A stretch of 64,000 nt of DNA from Psychrobacter vallis (GCF_904846715.1 NZ_CAJHBU010000015.1:1-64000), one strand, 5' to 3'. Shown: positions 46,588-55,319, counted from the first letter of the stretch. Numbers and translations: made by a program. The notes: generated from the sequence alone by a model not told the origin.

Positions 46588-47418
46588 TTAATCGTTTAAA
46601 CCCAGCACATCTTGCATATTATACTGTCCCGTTGGCTGCTCAATCACCCAAGTCGCCGCGCGTACGGCACCCGCAGCAAACGTCATACGTGCTCGTGCTC
46701 GATGAGTAATCTCAACCACTTCACCATCCGCGATAAACATGACGGTATGATCGCCAATGATTTCACCGCCACGAATCGCATGAATGCCAATGGTTCCCGC
46801 TTCACGCTCACCCGTCTGTCCTTCACGGCCATAAACGGCAACGTCTTTTAGATTCTGTCCACGTGCTTCTGCGACGGCTTCTGCCATCATATACGCTGTG
46901 CCTGATGGTGCATCGATTTTATGTTTGTGATGGGCTTCGATGACTTCTACATCTGCCTCCGCCCCAAAAGCTTTGGCAGCCATGCCGAGCAACTTTAATG
47001 ACAGATTAACGCCTGTTGAATAGTTACCGGCATAGACAATTGCTATTTTCTCGCTAGCTTTTGCCAATACTTGCTCTTGCTGCTCATTAAAACCTGTCGT
47101 ACCAATAACCATCGCGACATTGTTTGCAGCGCAAATTTGCATATTTTGCTCAGTGGCATCAGGCAAGCTAAAGTCAATCAGTACATCGATGTCATTAATC
47201 ACAGCTTCTAGCTCGTCAACGATTTGTACATCTAAACGTCCGATGGCGGCAACTTCGCCAGCATCCGCACCGACGAGGCTTGATCCTTGACGTTCAATGG
47301 CGGCATTGAGCGTCGTTTGCGGATTGGCTTTGACCGCTTCAATGAGCATACGACCCATGCGTCCGCCTGCACCGATAACCCCGACATTGATAATTTTTTT
47401 ACTTACTTGCTGACTCAT
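46588..47418 (-). CDS. dapB: 4-hydroxy-tetrahydrodipicolinate reductase
   Basis: DapB reduces the product of DapA with NAD(P)H in lysine and meso-diaminopimelate synthesis. The 276 residues have the dinucleotide motif VGVIGAGGRMGRM, the GTTGF motif, the catalytic region EAHHKHKIDAPSGTA and the C-terminal GEIIGDHTVMF. It is downstream of dnaJ in the same direction, a frequent gammaproteobacterial order, but a palindromic repeat and a terminator lie between them. Confidence 0.96.
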   Translation of the reverse strand: MSQQVSKKIINVGVIGAGGRMGRMLIEAVKANPQTTLNAAIERQGSSLVGADAGEVAAIGRLDVQIVDELEAVINDIDVLIDFSLPDATEQNMQICAANNVAMVIGTTGFNEQQEQVLAKASEKIAIVYAGNYSTGVNLSLKLLGMAAKAFGAEADVEVIEAHHKHKIDAPSGTAYMMAEAVAEARGQNLKDVAVYGREGQTGEREAGTIGIHAIRGGEIIGDHTVMFIADGEVVEITHRARARMTFAAGAVRAATWVIEQPTGQYNMQDVLGLND

Positions 47419-47437
47419 ATTTTTGTCCTAAGTGCTT

Positions 47438-47609
47438 TATAGTTGATGTATATTTAGTTTAGTATAAAAACGATATAGAGGGACTGGTGTGCTTATCTTT
47501 AAACGAGAAGTTTCGCAGCCTCTGTCGGCGTAGGCACAGCAAGCCAGAAAAATTTTTGCCAGTCCCTCGTTATAATGTCGTGTATCAGTTTTATCTAGTA
47601 TCGACTATA
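47438..47609 (-). repeat. Dispersed 145-bp palindromic repeat, copy 8
   Basis: It runs from TATAGTTGATGTATATT to TAGTATCGACTATA. The inverted core is GCAGCCTCTGTCGGCGTAGG followed by CACAGCAAGCC (subtype B). It carries the inverted CTTATCTTTAAACGAGAAGT segment shared with copy 5, making it longer than average. Arms AGGGACTGG and CCAGTCCCT pair. Confidence 0.85.
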
Positions 47610-47684
47610 GTTATTTTTGGATATCGTTTAGCGTAAGTTTAGCAAATATCCACCTATGAATGGTTTTTTATCCAGCCAATAAAA

Positions 47685-47716
47685 AGCCCAACAGTTTCAC
47701 GTGAAACTGTTGGGCT
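47685..47716 (-). terminator. dnaJ terminator built on a parS-type palindrome
   Basis: A perfect 32-bp palindrome AGCCCAACAGTTTCAC/GTGAAACTGTTGGGCT. On the minus strand it is followed by a run of T residues, so it makes a typical terminator for dnaJ. Its centre is the 14-bp parS core. Confidence 0.8.
47694..47707. promoter_or_regulatory. parS core within the dnaJ terminator
   Basis: GTTTCACGTGAAAC matches the inner 14 bp of the parS consensus exactly; the outermost pair is A-T in place of T-A. Good ParB binding is plausible, not demonstrated. Confidence 0.5.
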
Positions 47717-47754
47717 AGATATGATTAAGAGTACGCTTTTATTAACGCTTACGC

Positions 47755-48891
47755 CTAATCAAATAAGTCACCAATCTTTTTGAAGAATGATTTTTTATGA
47801 GGCGACTGTTGATGCTTACTATCACCATCCAAAGTATCTTGGAACTGACGTAACAGGTCTTTTTGCTCGCGAGTTAGGTTCACTGGCGTCTCGATAACGA
47901 CACGGCAGATCAAATCGCCTTTCATCGTCGTACGTACTGGCGTCACGCCTTTGCCGCGCACACGTAGCAACTTGCCGCTTTGCGTGCCTTCCGCTACTTT
48001 GATTTTTACTTTACCATCTAGCGTTGGAATTTCAACTTCTTTACCAAGAGCGGCGTCCGTAATGCTAACCGGCACATCCATATAAAGATCAGCACCTTGG
48101 CGCGTGAAAACATTGTGCGTTTTGACCCGTACTTCAACGTACAAATCACCGTTTTGTACACCAGCACCGCCCGCTTCACCTTCACCCGCCAAGCGAACGC
48201 GATCACCATCATCGACACCCGCTGGGATAGACACTTCTAAGGTACGTGACTTGTCTTTAACGCCATGACCGTGGCAGTCAGGACAAGGGTTTTTGATTTG
48301 TTTACCAGTGCCGCCGCACTGCGGACACGCTTGCTGCACAGCAAAAAAGCCTTGTTGCATACGCACTTGGCCTTGACCATGACACATCTGACACGTCACA
48401 ACATCAGAGGCGTTTTTTGCACCTTTACCATCACAAGTGTCACAAGGCGCAGGAGCCGTAAAGCTGATTTCTTTTTTGCAGCCACGAACCGCTTCTTCTA
48501 AAGTTAGTTCAATCACATAACGGAGGTCTGAACCACGGCGCGAACGTCCACCACCGCCACCGCGCGATTGACCAAAAATATCACCAAAGTTACCAAAAAT
48601 ATCGCCAAAGATATCTTGGAAGTTGCCGCCGCCTGCACCGCCAAAACCACCACCACCCATGCCATTTTCAAAGGCAGAGTGACCCATACGGTCATAGGCT
48701 GAGCGTTTGTCTTCATCACTCAATACCTCATAAGCCATCGACGCTTCTTTAAATTTATCTTCAGCATCAGGGTCATCAGAGTTACGGTCTGGATGGTATT
48801 TCATCGCCAGCTTGCGGTAAGCTCGCTTAATCTCTTTGCTGTCAGCGGTCTTACTGACACCTAATACTTCGTAAAAATCGCGCTTACTCAT
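47755..48891 (-). CDS. dnaJ: Chaperone protein DnaJ
   Basis: DnaJ stimulates DnaK and binds unfolded substrates. The ATG at 48891 ([18 protein letters not shown]) has AGGAG upstream and gives 378 residues; the longer open frame to 49074 is not needed. It has a J domain with HPD at 33-35, a Gly/Phe-rich segment (about 75-120), four CxxCxGxG zinc repeats ([32 protein letters not shown]) and the C-terminal peptide-binding domains. dnaK is not in the window, although in related genomes it is often close. Confidence 0.97.
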   Translation of the reverse strand: MSKRDFYEVLGVSKTADSKEIKRAYRKLAMKYHPDRNSDDPDAEDKFKEASMAYEVLSDEDKRSAYDRMGHSAFENGMGGGGFGGAGGGNFQDIFGDIFGNFGDIFGQSRGGGGGRSRRGSDLRYVIELTLEEAVRGCKKEISFTAPAPCDTCDGKGAKNASDVVTCQMCHGQGQVRMQQGFFAVQQACPQCGGTGKQIKNPCPDCHGHGVKDKSRTLEVSIPAGVDDGDRVRLAGEGEAGGAGVQNGDLYVEVRVKTHNVFTRQGADLYMDVPVSITDAALGKEVEIPTLDGKVKIKVAEGTQSGKLLRVRGKGVTPVRTTMKGDLICRVVIETPVNLTREQKDLLRQFQDTLDGDSKHQQSPHKKSFFKKIGDLFD

Positions 48892-49315
48892 GGGCTCTCC
48901 TATCGTCTTTACAGTCCACCGGCCAGTCGATTTATACATCCAGTCAACCACGCTCTTAATACTATTGCCATCGCCATCAAAAGTTTCACATGAAACATAA
49001 GCGAATGATAAGTAAAAAGAGAAGATGACTGTATAAGTCTGACTAGCGAATACGGCGGGATGCTGCTTAGCCAAATCAATTATTAAAAGTTTGCGCTATT
49101 TATGGAGATGGCATAGGGATTTATCAAGCGCCGAGGTAGGTAAAGTGGCAATCAAGCGATGTTATGTACGCATAAAAAAGGTTTTATTAAGGAAGAGACA
49201 AAGGTTTTCATACCTTAATAATTGTCCATCATGCTAATATTTATCGCCGTATTCCAATATTTTCATTACTATTTATATTCACAGTTATTCAGTTTGCAAT
49301 AAGGTATCGATTTTT
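48892..49315. other. Spacer upstream of dnaJ
   Basis: A 424-bp AT-rich spacer between divergent dnaJ and the DUF2939 gene. It contains a parS-like sequence at 48983-48996. I cannot identify a sigma-32 promoter with confidence. Confidence 0.4.
48983..48996. promoter_or_regulatory. parS-like sequence upstream of dnaJ
   Basis: GTTTCACATGAAAC differs from the parS core by one central base (CGTG to CATG). It lies about 90 bp before the dnaJ start. Its closeness to other parS sites is the main reason to note it. Confidence 0.35.
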
Positions 49316-49966
49316 ATGAAAAAGCTGATTGTTTTATTGATTGTCATTGCCGTGACCGTCTATGCAGGCTCGCCTTATTACAGCGCTTATCAGCTCAAAA
49401 ATGCTTATGAGGCCAAAGATGGCGCTACTATCGCAGCGGCTATTGACTATGACCAAGTCAGGCCCAGTATCCAAAACCAATTGACCACTCAGTTTACAGC
49501 AACGATGGCTCAGTACCCATTGGTCGCTGAACTGGGCGGCGAGCCATTGACGCAAGCGGCTAATAGCTTTATAACACAGGCAGTCGATGGAGCGATTACG
49601 CCACAAAACATCGAAAAAGTCATCGATACACAAGGTCAAGCCAATACAGCAACCAAAGAGTTGGCCGCCGCATGGGCAATCGCCAGTAATCAAGTTGACT
49701 TAAAAAACTTGATTCAAAATTTAATCATCCAGCGCGGCGATGTGAATGCTGTGGTGCAAAGTCAAATGCAGCAAATCATGCAAAAGCAAGCAGCGGAACT
49801 CGAACAACAGGCGGCGCAAGGCACCGATAGCGACAAACCAAAGCTGAGCTATTGCGGTATCAACTGCTTCAATATCAGTGGTCAAGTTAAGGGTTATCCT
49901 ATCACTATAGAGATGCAGCGTGACGGTCTGATTAACTGGAAAATCGTGAATATTGTGCTGCCTTAA
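49316..49966 (+). CDS. DUF2939 family protein
   Basis: A 216-residue protein with one N-terminal membrane segment or uncleaved signal (KKLIVLLIVIAVTVYAGS) and the DUF2939 pattern SPYYSAYQLKNAYEAKDGATIAAAIDYDQVRPSIQNQL. The rest is helical and Gln/Ala-rich and ends in a strand-rich GLINWKIVNIVLP. Function of the family is unknown; it probably faces the periplasm. A strong terminator follows, so it is monocistronic. Confidence 0.82.
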   Translation: MKKLIVLLIVIAVTVYAGSPYYSAYQLKNAYEAKDGATIAAAIDYDQVRPSIQNQLTTQFTATMAQYPLVAELGGEPLTQAANSFITQAVDGAITPQNIEKVIDTQGQANTATKELAAAWAIASNQVDLKNLIQNLIIQRGDVNAVVQSQMQQIMQKQAAELEQQAAQGTDSDKPKLSYCGINCFNISGQVKGYPITIEMQRDGLINWKIVNIVLP

Positions 49967-50017
49967 CATCTGCTTTTAATAGTAAAAGCCTTGCTATCAA
50001 TCTTTATCAACCTGAAT

Positions 50018-50058
50018 AAAAAACCGCTTTATGAGCCATGTTCATAAAGCGGTTTTTT
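50018..50058. terminator. Bidirectional terminator between DUF2939 and dsbC-like genes
   Basis: AAAAAACCGCTTTATGA and TCATAAAGCGGTTTTTT form a perfect 17-bp stem around a 7-base loop, flanked by A and T tracts. Confidence 0.93.
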
Positions 50059-50097
50059 GGTTACTGAATCTAATAATGCTGATATGCGTTAATAAGA

Positions 50098-51162
50098 CTA
50101 CTCGACTCCCAAGAACTCTAAAAATTCAGGACTCTCAAAACTTGCTTGATATAGCACGCCATCTTCACGATAGATAGCTGGTGTCGCCATCACTGCCAGA
50201 CCAGCGGCTTTTTCGCGATTAGGCGTGACACGGTCAACATTACAGCTGGCAGGTGCGGGCGTCATCTCTCCTTGCAACATGGCTTTGTCAAACGCTTGGC
50301 GACGACTGCTTGTATCGGCTTGACACCAAATACCACGCATTTGCGCGGGTGACTGCTCATATATCGGATAGCCAATCACTTTTACCGTCACACCTTTTGC
50401 ATTGAGCATGGGTAGTTGTTGGTGCAAGCGACGACAATAAGTACAGTTCACATCGTCAGCCACGTAAATAACTGCCATCTCTGTAGTGGTTGCTGGGTAA
50501 TTAATCAGTTGCTGCTCATCTAACGTCGCCAATACAGACTGGTTTTTGCGTTTTTCAAAGTTTGTATCGAGACCCATAAACTGACCATTTTCGATCACGG
50601 ATATCTCACCATCGGTGATGTACTGGGCATCGTCCGATAGCAAGAAAGGTACACCTTCTAAGGTGGCTCCCCAAATAACACCCGGTACGGCGGTATAAAA
50701 GAACGGTGTTTTGGTACTCATGTTTTTGAGCGCGCCCATGTTGGCCAGCATAGCTGATTTGACCGTCGCACTGACTGGCTTACCTACTTGCTCGCTGTTA
50801 CTGCGTGGCAGCGTTTCAGTCACGACACGCTTGCTTGGGTTCTTTTGTAGCTCCCCTTGAATGACATATTTTCCGTCGGCAGTGATGTGCAAAGGCAACT
50901 GCCCTGCCAAGCTGACTTGATACATATTGGGCAAGTTTGAGGGCACAATAGAGGTGATTTGCGTTTTTATGCCGGCTTGTTCTAAAACTTGGCGCAACCG
51001 CTGGTCAACAGACTGGCTTATCGTGTCAGCGGTTTGCGGGCTTTTGCTAGCTTGACCGATTGTTTTTTGCGTCGCATCAGTAGCATTGGGCTGTGCACAG
51101 GCGGTGGTTGCCAATAGCAAAATGCCGATCAGGCTGGCAGGCTTTAATATGGGTAGTTTCAC
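50098..51162 (-). CDS. dsbC: DsbC-type thiol:disulfide interchange protein with long N-terminus
   Basis: A periplasmic disulfide isomerase. The start is GTG at 51162 (MKLPILKP) with TAGGA about 10 bp upstream. A signal peptide ends near TTACA at about residue 23. The thioredoxin domain has the active site CTYC in YVADDVNCTYCRRLHQQLP. At 354 residues it is about 120 longer than E. coli DsbC. The N-terminal half appears to hold two copies of the DsbC dimerisation-type domain: one ending LPLHITADGKYVIQGEL and one ending VPFLLSDDAQYITDGEI. It should act with a DsbD-type reductant, not seen here. Confidence 0.87.
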   Translation of the reverse strand: MKLPILKPASLIGILLLATTACAQPNATDATQKTIGQASKSPQTADTISQSVDQRLRQVLEQAGIKTQITSIVPSNLPNMYQVSLAGQLPLHITADGKYVIQGELQKNPSKRVVTETLPRSNSEQVGKPVSATVKSAMLANMGALKNMSTKTPFFYTAVPGVIWGATLEGVPFLLSDDAQYITDGEISVIENGQFMGLDTNFEKRKNQSVLATLDEQQLINYPATTTEMAVIYVADDVNCTYCRRLHQQLPMLNAKGVTVKVIGYPIYEQSPAQMRGIWCQADTSSRRQAFDKAMLQGEMTPAPASCNVDRVTPNREKAAGLAVMATPAIYREDGVLYQASFESPEFLEFLGVE

Positions 51163-51343
51163 AGAGACAGTCCTATCTGGTTTGTAATATCAACAAAAAT
51201 ATTATGTAAATATGTAGAGTAAAAAGACAAACAGACTGTAGCATGAGACTGAATATTGCAGAATAATAAAGGCACAACTTTGCAAAATCGCCACGCAGCT
51301 TTAAGAGACAGGCAACACAGATAGTCCGTAGAAATAATAGCCA

Positions 51344-51661
51344 TATAGTTAATTCTAAATGAAAGAGGTGCGACCATTATTAGGGCGTGTCCTCAATCTG
51401 AACGATAGCGACTAAATGGGTTAAAAATGGCTAAATATTCGCCAAACTGCGTCAAATAGCTGGTTAATATCCCGATATTATCAGCACTATTTTCCTTGTT
51501 TGGCTTCAATTTACCTCATTTTTATAACCATTTTCAAAATGAGGACACGCCCTAATGTTCTGCTAGAATAATATTTTCTTGCTTGCTGTGCCTTCGCAGA
51601 CAGAGGCTACAAAAATATTATTCTAGCGGCACTGTATTGAGTTTATCGTGAACTGACTATA
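51344..51661 (+). repeat. Dispersed 145-bp palindromic repeat, copy 9, split by a MITE
   Basis: Left part 51344-51382 starts TATAGTTAATTCTAAATGA; right part 51553-51661 contains the core TTGCTTGCTGTGCCTTCGCAG and ACAGAGGCTAC (subtype B), arms CTAGAATAATATTTT and its complement, and the end TGACTATA. Without the 170-bp insert and one TA, the two parts make a 146-bp element, the normal family size. Confidence 0.85.
51383..51552. mobile_element. 170-bp MITE inserted in repeat copy 9
   Basis: Perfect terminal inverted repeats GGGCGTGTCCTCA and TGAGGACACGCCC, flanked by TA on both sides (the inverted repeat extends to TTA/TAA). No coding capacity. TA target duplication and GGGCGTGT-type ends suggest mobilisation by an IS5-family-like or other TA-targeting transposase; that assignment is inference. 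Confidence 0.8.
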
Positions 51662-51679
51662 GTAGAAATACTCGGCAAT

Positions 51680-51708
51680 AAAAAGCAGCGCCCTAAAAGG
51701 GCGCTGCT
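51680..51708 (-). terminator. Terminator after rsuA
   Basis: On the minus strand AGCAGCGCCCTTTTAGGGCGCTGCT is followed by a short T run. It lies about 60 bp beyond the rsuA stop. Confidence 0.9.
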
Positions 51709-51770
51709 GATCGTTTTGAGACAGTTCTTTAAGACATTTTGAACACTGTCTTATTTAAATATTGGCAGCC

Positions 51771-52475
51771 TTAAAACTTGGCGACTTCATCGGCCGTCAA
51801 AAAGCGACTGTCGCCTTTATCCAAACCATCCAAGTTGATATGACCAATACTGGCGCGATGCAGCTCAGTCACTCTATTACCAAAGTAACCCATCATGCGT
51901 TTTACTTGATGATACTTACCTTGCTCCAAAGTTAGACGGGCATGGGTGTCATCGATGAATTCAAGTATCGCGGGCTTGGTTTCTTCATGATCGCCTTCTA
52001 ATAAAATCCCTTCAGCCACTTCTTTGACCGCATTTGCTTGGGCATCGCTGTCCATTGCATCGGCTAAGGTCAGCTCATAGACTTTGGCATGCTCATGCTT
52101 GGGACTGGTGACACGGTGTAGCCAGCCGCCATCATCGCTGATGAGGAGCGCGCCAGTGGTGTCGACATCGAGTCGCCCTGCAATACGCAAGCTACCGAGC
52201 TCTGGTACGGCTATCAGCTCGGTAACGATGGGGTATTCTTTGGCCTTTAACGTACATTCGAACCCTTCCGGCTTATGCAGCAAGATATAACGATTGCCCG
52301 TCGCAACCGATAATGGCTCGCCTGCCCACATCACCTCATCGTTGACGATATCGACATGTAGGCCGGGATCTTTGATGACTTGATCGTTCACTGTCACTTC
52401 GCCCGCGTGCATAATCTTTTTCGATTCTTTGCGCGACAGCTCAGTGGCTTTACTAATAAATTTATCTAGACGCAT
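51771..52475 (-). CDS. rsuA: 16S rRNA pseudouridine(516) synthase RsuA
   Basis: RsuA makes pseudouridine at position 516 of 16S rRNA. The ATG at 52475 (MRLDKFISKATELSRKESK) gives 234 residues and starts directly with the S4-like domain; an ATG 15 bp upstream is possible. The catalytic motif GRLDVDTTGALLISDDG contains the conserved Asp, and the C-terminal EGKYHQVKRM-like segment EQGKYHQVKRMMGYFGNRV is present. The spacing and length match RsuA better than RluB, RluE or RluF. Confidence 0.9.
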   Translation of the reverse strand: MRLDKFISKATELSRKESKKIMHAGEVTVNDQVIKDPGLHVDIVNDEVMWAGEPLSVATGNRYILLHKPEGFECTLKAKEYPIVTELIAVPELGSLRIAGRLDVDTTGALLISDDGGWLHRVTSPKHEHAKVYELTLADAMDSDAQANAVKEVAEGILLEGDHEETKPAILEFIDDTHARLTLEQGKYHQVKRMMGYFGNRVTELHRASIGHINLDGLDKGDSRFLTADEVAKF

Positions 52476-52672
52476 ACTATTTATTACCATCCGTTTTATG
52501 ATACCGACTCTACTGCAAAGTCTAACGTCGCAAGCACTCGCACATATCTTGTTCGCTATATTTGCAGATGAGAAGTGGTACTATAATAAAAAATAAAATG
52601 AACACTGCGCCAAATACGGCAGGCAGTGAAAGTGGGACCAGTTTACCATATCCAACCTAGACCTGAAGAAAT

Positions 52673-53269
52673 ATGAGCTATCAAACGTTAAAACGTGCTG
52701 TCACCGCGCGCTTAGCAATCAAAAAATCCGATTTCATTGCTTATGCTTATCCCGTGGCGTCACGGGAAGACGCTATGTTTCACGTGGAACAACTACGCGA
52801 ACAGTATGCCGATGCGCGCCATCATTGCTGGGCATACATCATTGGCGATCCCAATAATACCACCAGTGCTGGCTTTGACGATGACGGTGAGCCAAACGGG
52901 ACGGCAGGCAAGCCGATATTGAATGTCTTGCAGCACAAATCTATCGGCAATGTCATTATCGTCGTGGTGCGTTATTTTGGCGGTATCAAATTAGGTGCTG
53001 GAGGTCTCACTCGTGCCTATGCTGGCTCGGCGCAAGCGGCCGTCGATGAAATGACGTTAAGTCCTTATGTACCGATGACACAGGTACAGATACTGGCGGA
53101 GTTTGCGACCGAAGCACAGTGCCGCTATGTGGTCGAGAGTCTAAATGGCAAGATTGATGATGTTGCTTATAGTAAGCAAGTGACTCTGACCGTGACGCTG
53201 GCTGAGGCAGATATCGAGGGCTTAAAAGAGCGGCTGGCGATGGCTGGGCGGGTATTAGATCAGCATTAA
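52673..53269 (+). CDS. YigZ/IMPACT family protein
   Basis: A 198-residue member of the YigZ (UPF0029/IMPACT) family, of unclear function but with an N-terminal ribosomal-protein-S5-like domain and a C-terminal ferredoxin-like domain (DUF1949). Family motifs include KKSDFIAYAYPVAS, HHCWAYIIGD, DDDGEPNGTAGKPIL and VVVRYFGGIKLGAGGLTRAYAGSA. A parS-type site lies inside the gene, overlapping codons for MFHVEQL. Confidence 0.9.
   Translation: MSYQTLKRAVTARLAIKKSDFIAYAYPVASREDAMFHVEQLREQYADARHHCWAYIIGDPNNTTSAGFDDDGEPNGTAGKPILNVLQHKSIGNVIIVVVRYFGGIKLGAGGLTRAYAGSAQAAVDEMTLSPYVPMTQVQILAEFATEAQCRYVVESLNGKIDDVAYSKQVTLTVTLAEADIEGLKERLAMAGRVLDQH
52776..52791. promoter_or_regulatory. parS-type ParB-binding site in yigZ
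   Basis: TGTTTCACGTGGAACA, the common asymmetric variant of the parS consensus (TGTTYCACGTGRAACA pattern). It is intragenic. Role inferred from sequence identity. Confidence 0.7.
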
Positions 53270-53627
53270 ATGTTGATTAAGGCGTGTCATTATTTGAACA
53301 CTAATTCTCTAGGTTTTGTTTTACGTAGTCGGTATCATGTTGCTAACAAGATGTGCTGTGAGCGTAATCTAATATATTAAAGTCTCTGCCCTACAGCATT
53401 TGCATGGTATTACTAAGCCTATTTTAATCATCACGGTTTTGGGTGATCCTTTATTGGTATCCTTCCACTATCTGGCGATGTATTAGACAGTGTAGTACCA
53501 TTCCAGACAAAGCACGGCGAGCAAATTAGCTTTAGGCCGTTTAAAGACAATAGGTTTGACTCTAGCTAGATGCTAACCGTGTCAATGAACTTTTTAAAAT
53601 CTGTGAATTAAACATTAGGATTAAGTT
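53270..53627. other. Spacer before the small lipoprotein gene
   Basis: No intact gene. It starts with AAGGCGTGTCATTATTTGAA, which resembles one MITE end without a partner. A frame of about 40 codons ending at 53570 (containing VLDSVVPFQTKHGEQISF) reads like protein but has no start and matches nothing I know; it may be the remnant of a decayed gene. Confidence 0.3.
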
Positions 53628-54203
53628 ATGAAGTCATCACATTTATTAGGCGTAACCATTCTTTCTGTCATTAGTTTGTCAGGCTGCCAAACCTCAAAAA
53701 GCTTACTGAATGGTTTTGTGGGTGGCACACTCAATGTTGCTGAACTACCTGAAAAAAGTTCAACTAGGGTTCAGTTTGTCATTAATGATTATTCTGGCAT
53801 GTTTATAGGGTCACCTGACACTAAAAATACGAAAATTAGTGGCCAAACCGAGGGCGTAATTGCGACTAGATTTGCCAATCCACTATTTAATAAACAAGAT
53901 AAACAGAAAATCAGTTCAATGGACTTAGGTATGCCAAAACCTAAATCCATTGAAAAAGAACACTATAATGTAGTTGAAAGATATATTAATTCTAATGAAC
54001 AAATCCAAATTAAATACAACATGGGCGGCAATAATGGTTCGACGCAAACAAATTGTAGTGTAAAAGGGGAGTTTATACCTAGAGCCAATACTGACTATCG
54101 TATAACTGGTAGTTCAAACCGTGAAAAATGTTATGTTCTTTTAGAGCAATTTGCAAAAAACAAAAATGGCCAAACTTATTTGGTACCTATTAAGTTTGAT
54201 TAA
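53628..54203 (+). CDS. Hypothetical lipoprotein, 191 residues
   Basis: The signal peptide ends with the lipobox LSGC at about residues 17-20 (VISLSGCQTSKS), so the mature protein is lipid-anchored. The rest is of unknown family; it has two further cysteines (CSV and KCYV regions) that could form a disulfide. AGGA precedes the ATG. Base composition is more AT-rich than in the following genes, consistent with recent acquisition. Unrecognised function. Confidence 0.75.
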   Translation: MKSSHLLGVTILSVISLSGCQTSKSLLNGFVGGTLNVAELPEKSSTRVQFVINDYSGMFIGSPDTKNTKISGQTEGVIATRFANPLFNKQDKQKISSMDLGMPKPKSIEKEHYNVVERYINSNEQIQIKYNMGGNNGSTQTNCSVKGEFIPRANTDYRITGSSNREKCYVLLEQFAKNKNGQTYLVPIKFD

Positions 54204-54275
54204 GTTATATGCCGTTAAGAACTATCTACTTGCGTCATAAATAAACCGACTGATTAAATTAAATAAGACCAAAAT

Positions 54276-55319
54276 ATGTCAACCTCAACCAAACCTTTCT
54301 CCCCCACGCCTTTTAAACCGCCATTTTGGCTAACCAATCCGCATCTACAAAGTATTTTGCCCAAGTTTTTTGCGCCCAAAGCACCCACTTATCGCCGTGT
54401 GGTCGAAAAAGACTCTTTGGAAGAAAGCGATATCGCTTATGATTTTTATGATGCGCATCCAGTAGAAACAGCAGCCAATGGTGAACGGGAACAAACGCCC
54501 CTTATCGTATTGTTTCATGGAATGGAAGGCAGTAGCGATAGCCACTATGCCCGTGCTTTAGCGTATCAGATGCATGCGCAAGGCTGGCACTTCGTCGTGG
54601 CGCACTTTCGCAGTTGTGGCGGCATTCCTGCTAATGGTAGAGTTTTTTATAATGCGGGTGATACTGATGAAGTACATCATGCGCTACAAAATTTAAGTCA
54701 GCAATACACCAATATTTATGCAGTTGGGGTGTCACTTGGCGGCAATGCGCTGGCAAAATATATGGGTGAATATGCGGATAAGGCGTTATGCGCTGGCGCA
54801 GTGGTGATTTCTGCACCTGTTGATATGTCATCGGCGGCCATTACCATGCACAACTTTTTAAGCCATCGAATTTATACGCCGTACCTGCTCAATCCGATTA
54901 TCAAAAAAGCCTTAGCCAATGACATTACTCAAGATGAGATCGACTCGATCAAAGCCGTCAATCGTATCAGTGACTTTGATGATATCTTTACCGCGCCGCG
55001 TCACGGCTACCGCTCTAACAATCACTACTATCAAGCCTCATCAGCCCTTCCCTATTTGATAAAAGTGACAAAGCCTTTATTGCTCATTAGCGCCAAAGAC
55101 GATCCGTTTATCGGTTTTACCGCCACGCCAAATGATGTCTCTGACAGCGTCACCATTCTCGATACGGCTCACGGTGGTCACATTGGTTATTTGCGTTATC
55201 GCTCTGATAAAGACAAATCACCTCATCTTTATAAAAAATCAAGATTTGATATCAATTGGATACCTGAAACGGTTAGTGCGTACTTCAATTGGATTGGTGT
55301 CGAATCACGTAAAAGATAG
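54276..55319 (+). CDS. YheT-type alpha/beta hydrolase (copy 1)
   Basis: A 347-residue alpha/beta hydrolase of the YheT/ABHD family. It has PPFWLTNPHLQSILPKF at the N-terminus, the oxyanion-type motif LFHGMEGSSDSHYARAL, nucleophile Ser153 in GVSLGGNALAKY, the acid in SAKDDPF and the His in TAHGGHIG. Substrates are thought to be esters or lipids, but none is established. The next gene is a close paralogue. It differs from copy 2 by a longer C-terminus with KDKSPHLYKKS. Confidence 0.88.
   Translation: MSTSTKPFSPTPFKPPFWLTNPHLQSILPKFFAPKAPTYRRVVEKDSLEESDIAYDFYDAHPVETAANGEREQTPLIVLFHGMEGSSDSHYARALAYQMHAQGWHFVVAHFRSCGGIPANGRVFYNAGDTDEVHHALQNLSQQYTNIYAVGVSLGGNALAKYMGEYADKALCAGAVVISAPVDMSSAAITMHNFLSHRIYTPYLLNPIIKKALANDITQDEIDSIKAVNRISDFDDIFTAPRHGYRSNNHYYQASSALPYLIKVTKPLLLISAKDDPFIGFTATPNDVSDSVTILDTAHGGHIGYLRYRSDKDKSPHLYKKSRFDINWIPETVSAYFNWIGVESRKR

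Noticed and set aside
48892..49074. Upstream extension of the dnaJ frame
   Set aside because: The ATG at 48891 has a near-perfect AGGAG and begins exactly at the J domain; the extension covers a parS-like site and looks non-coding.
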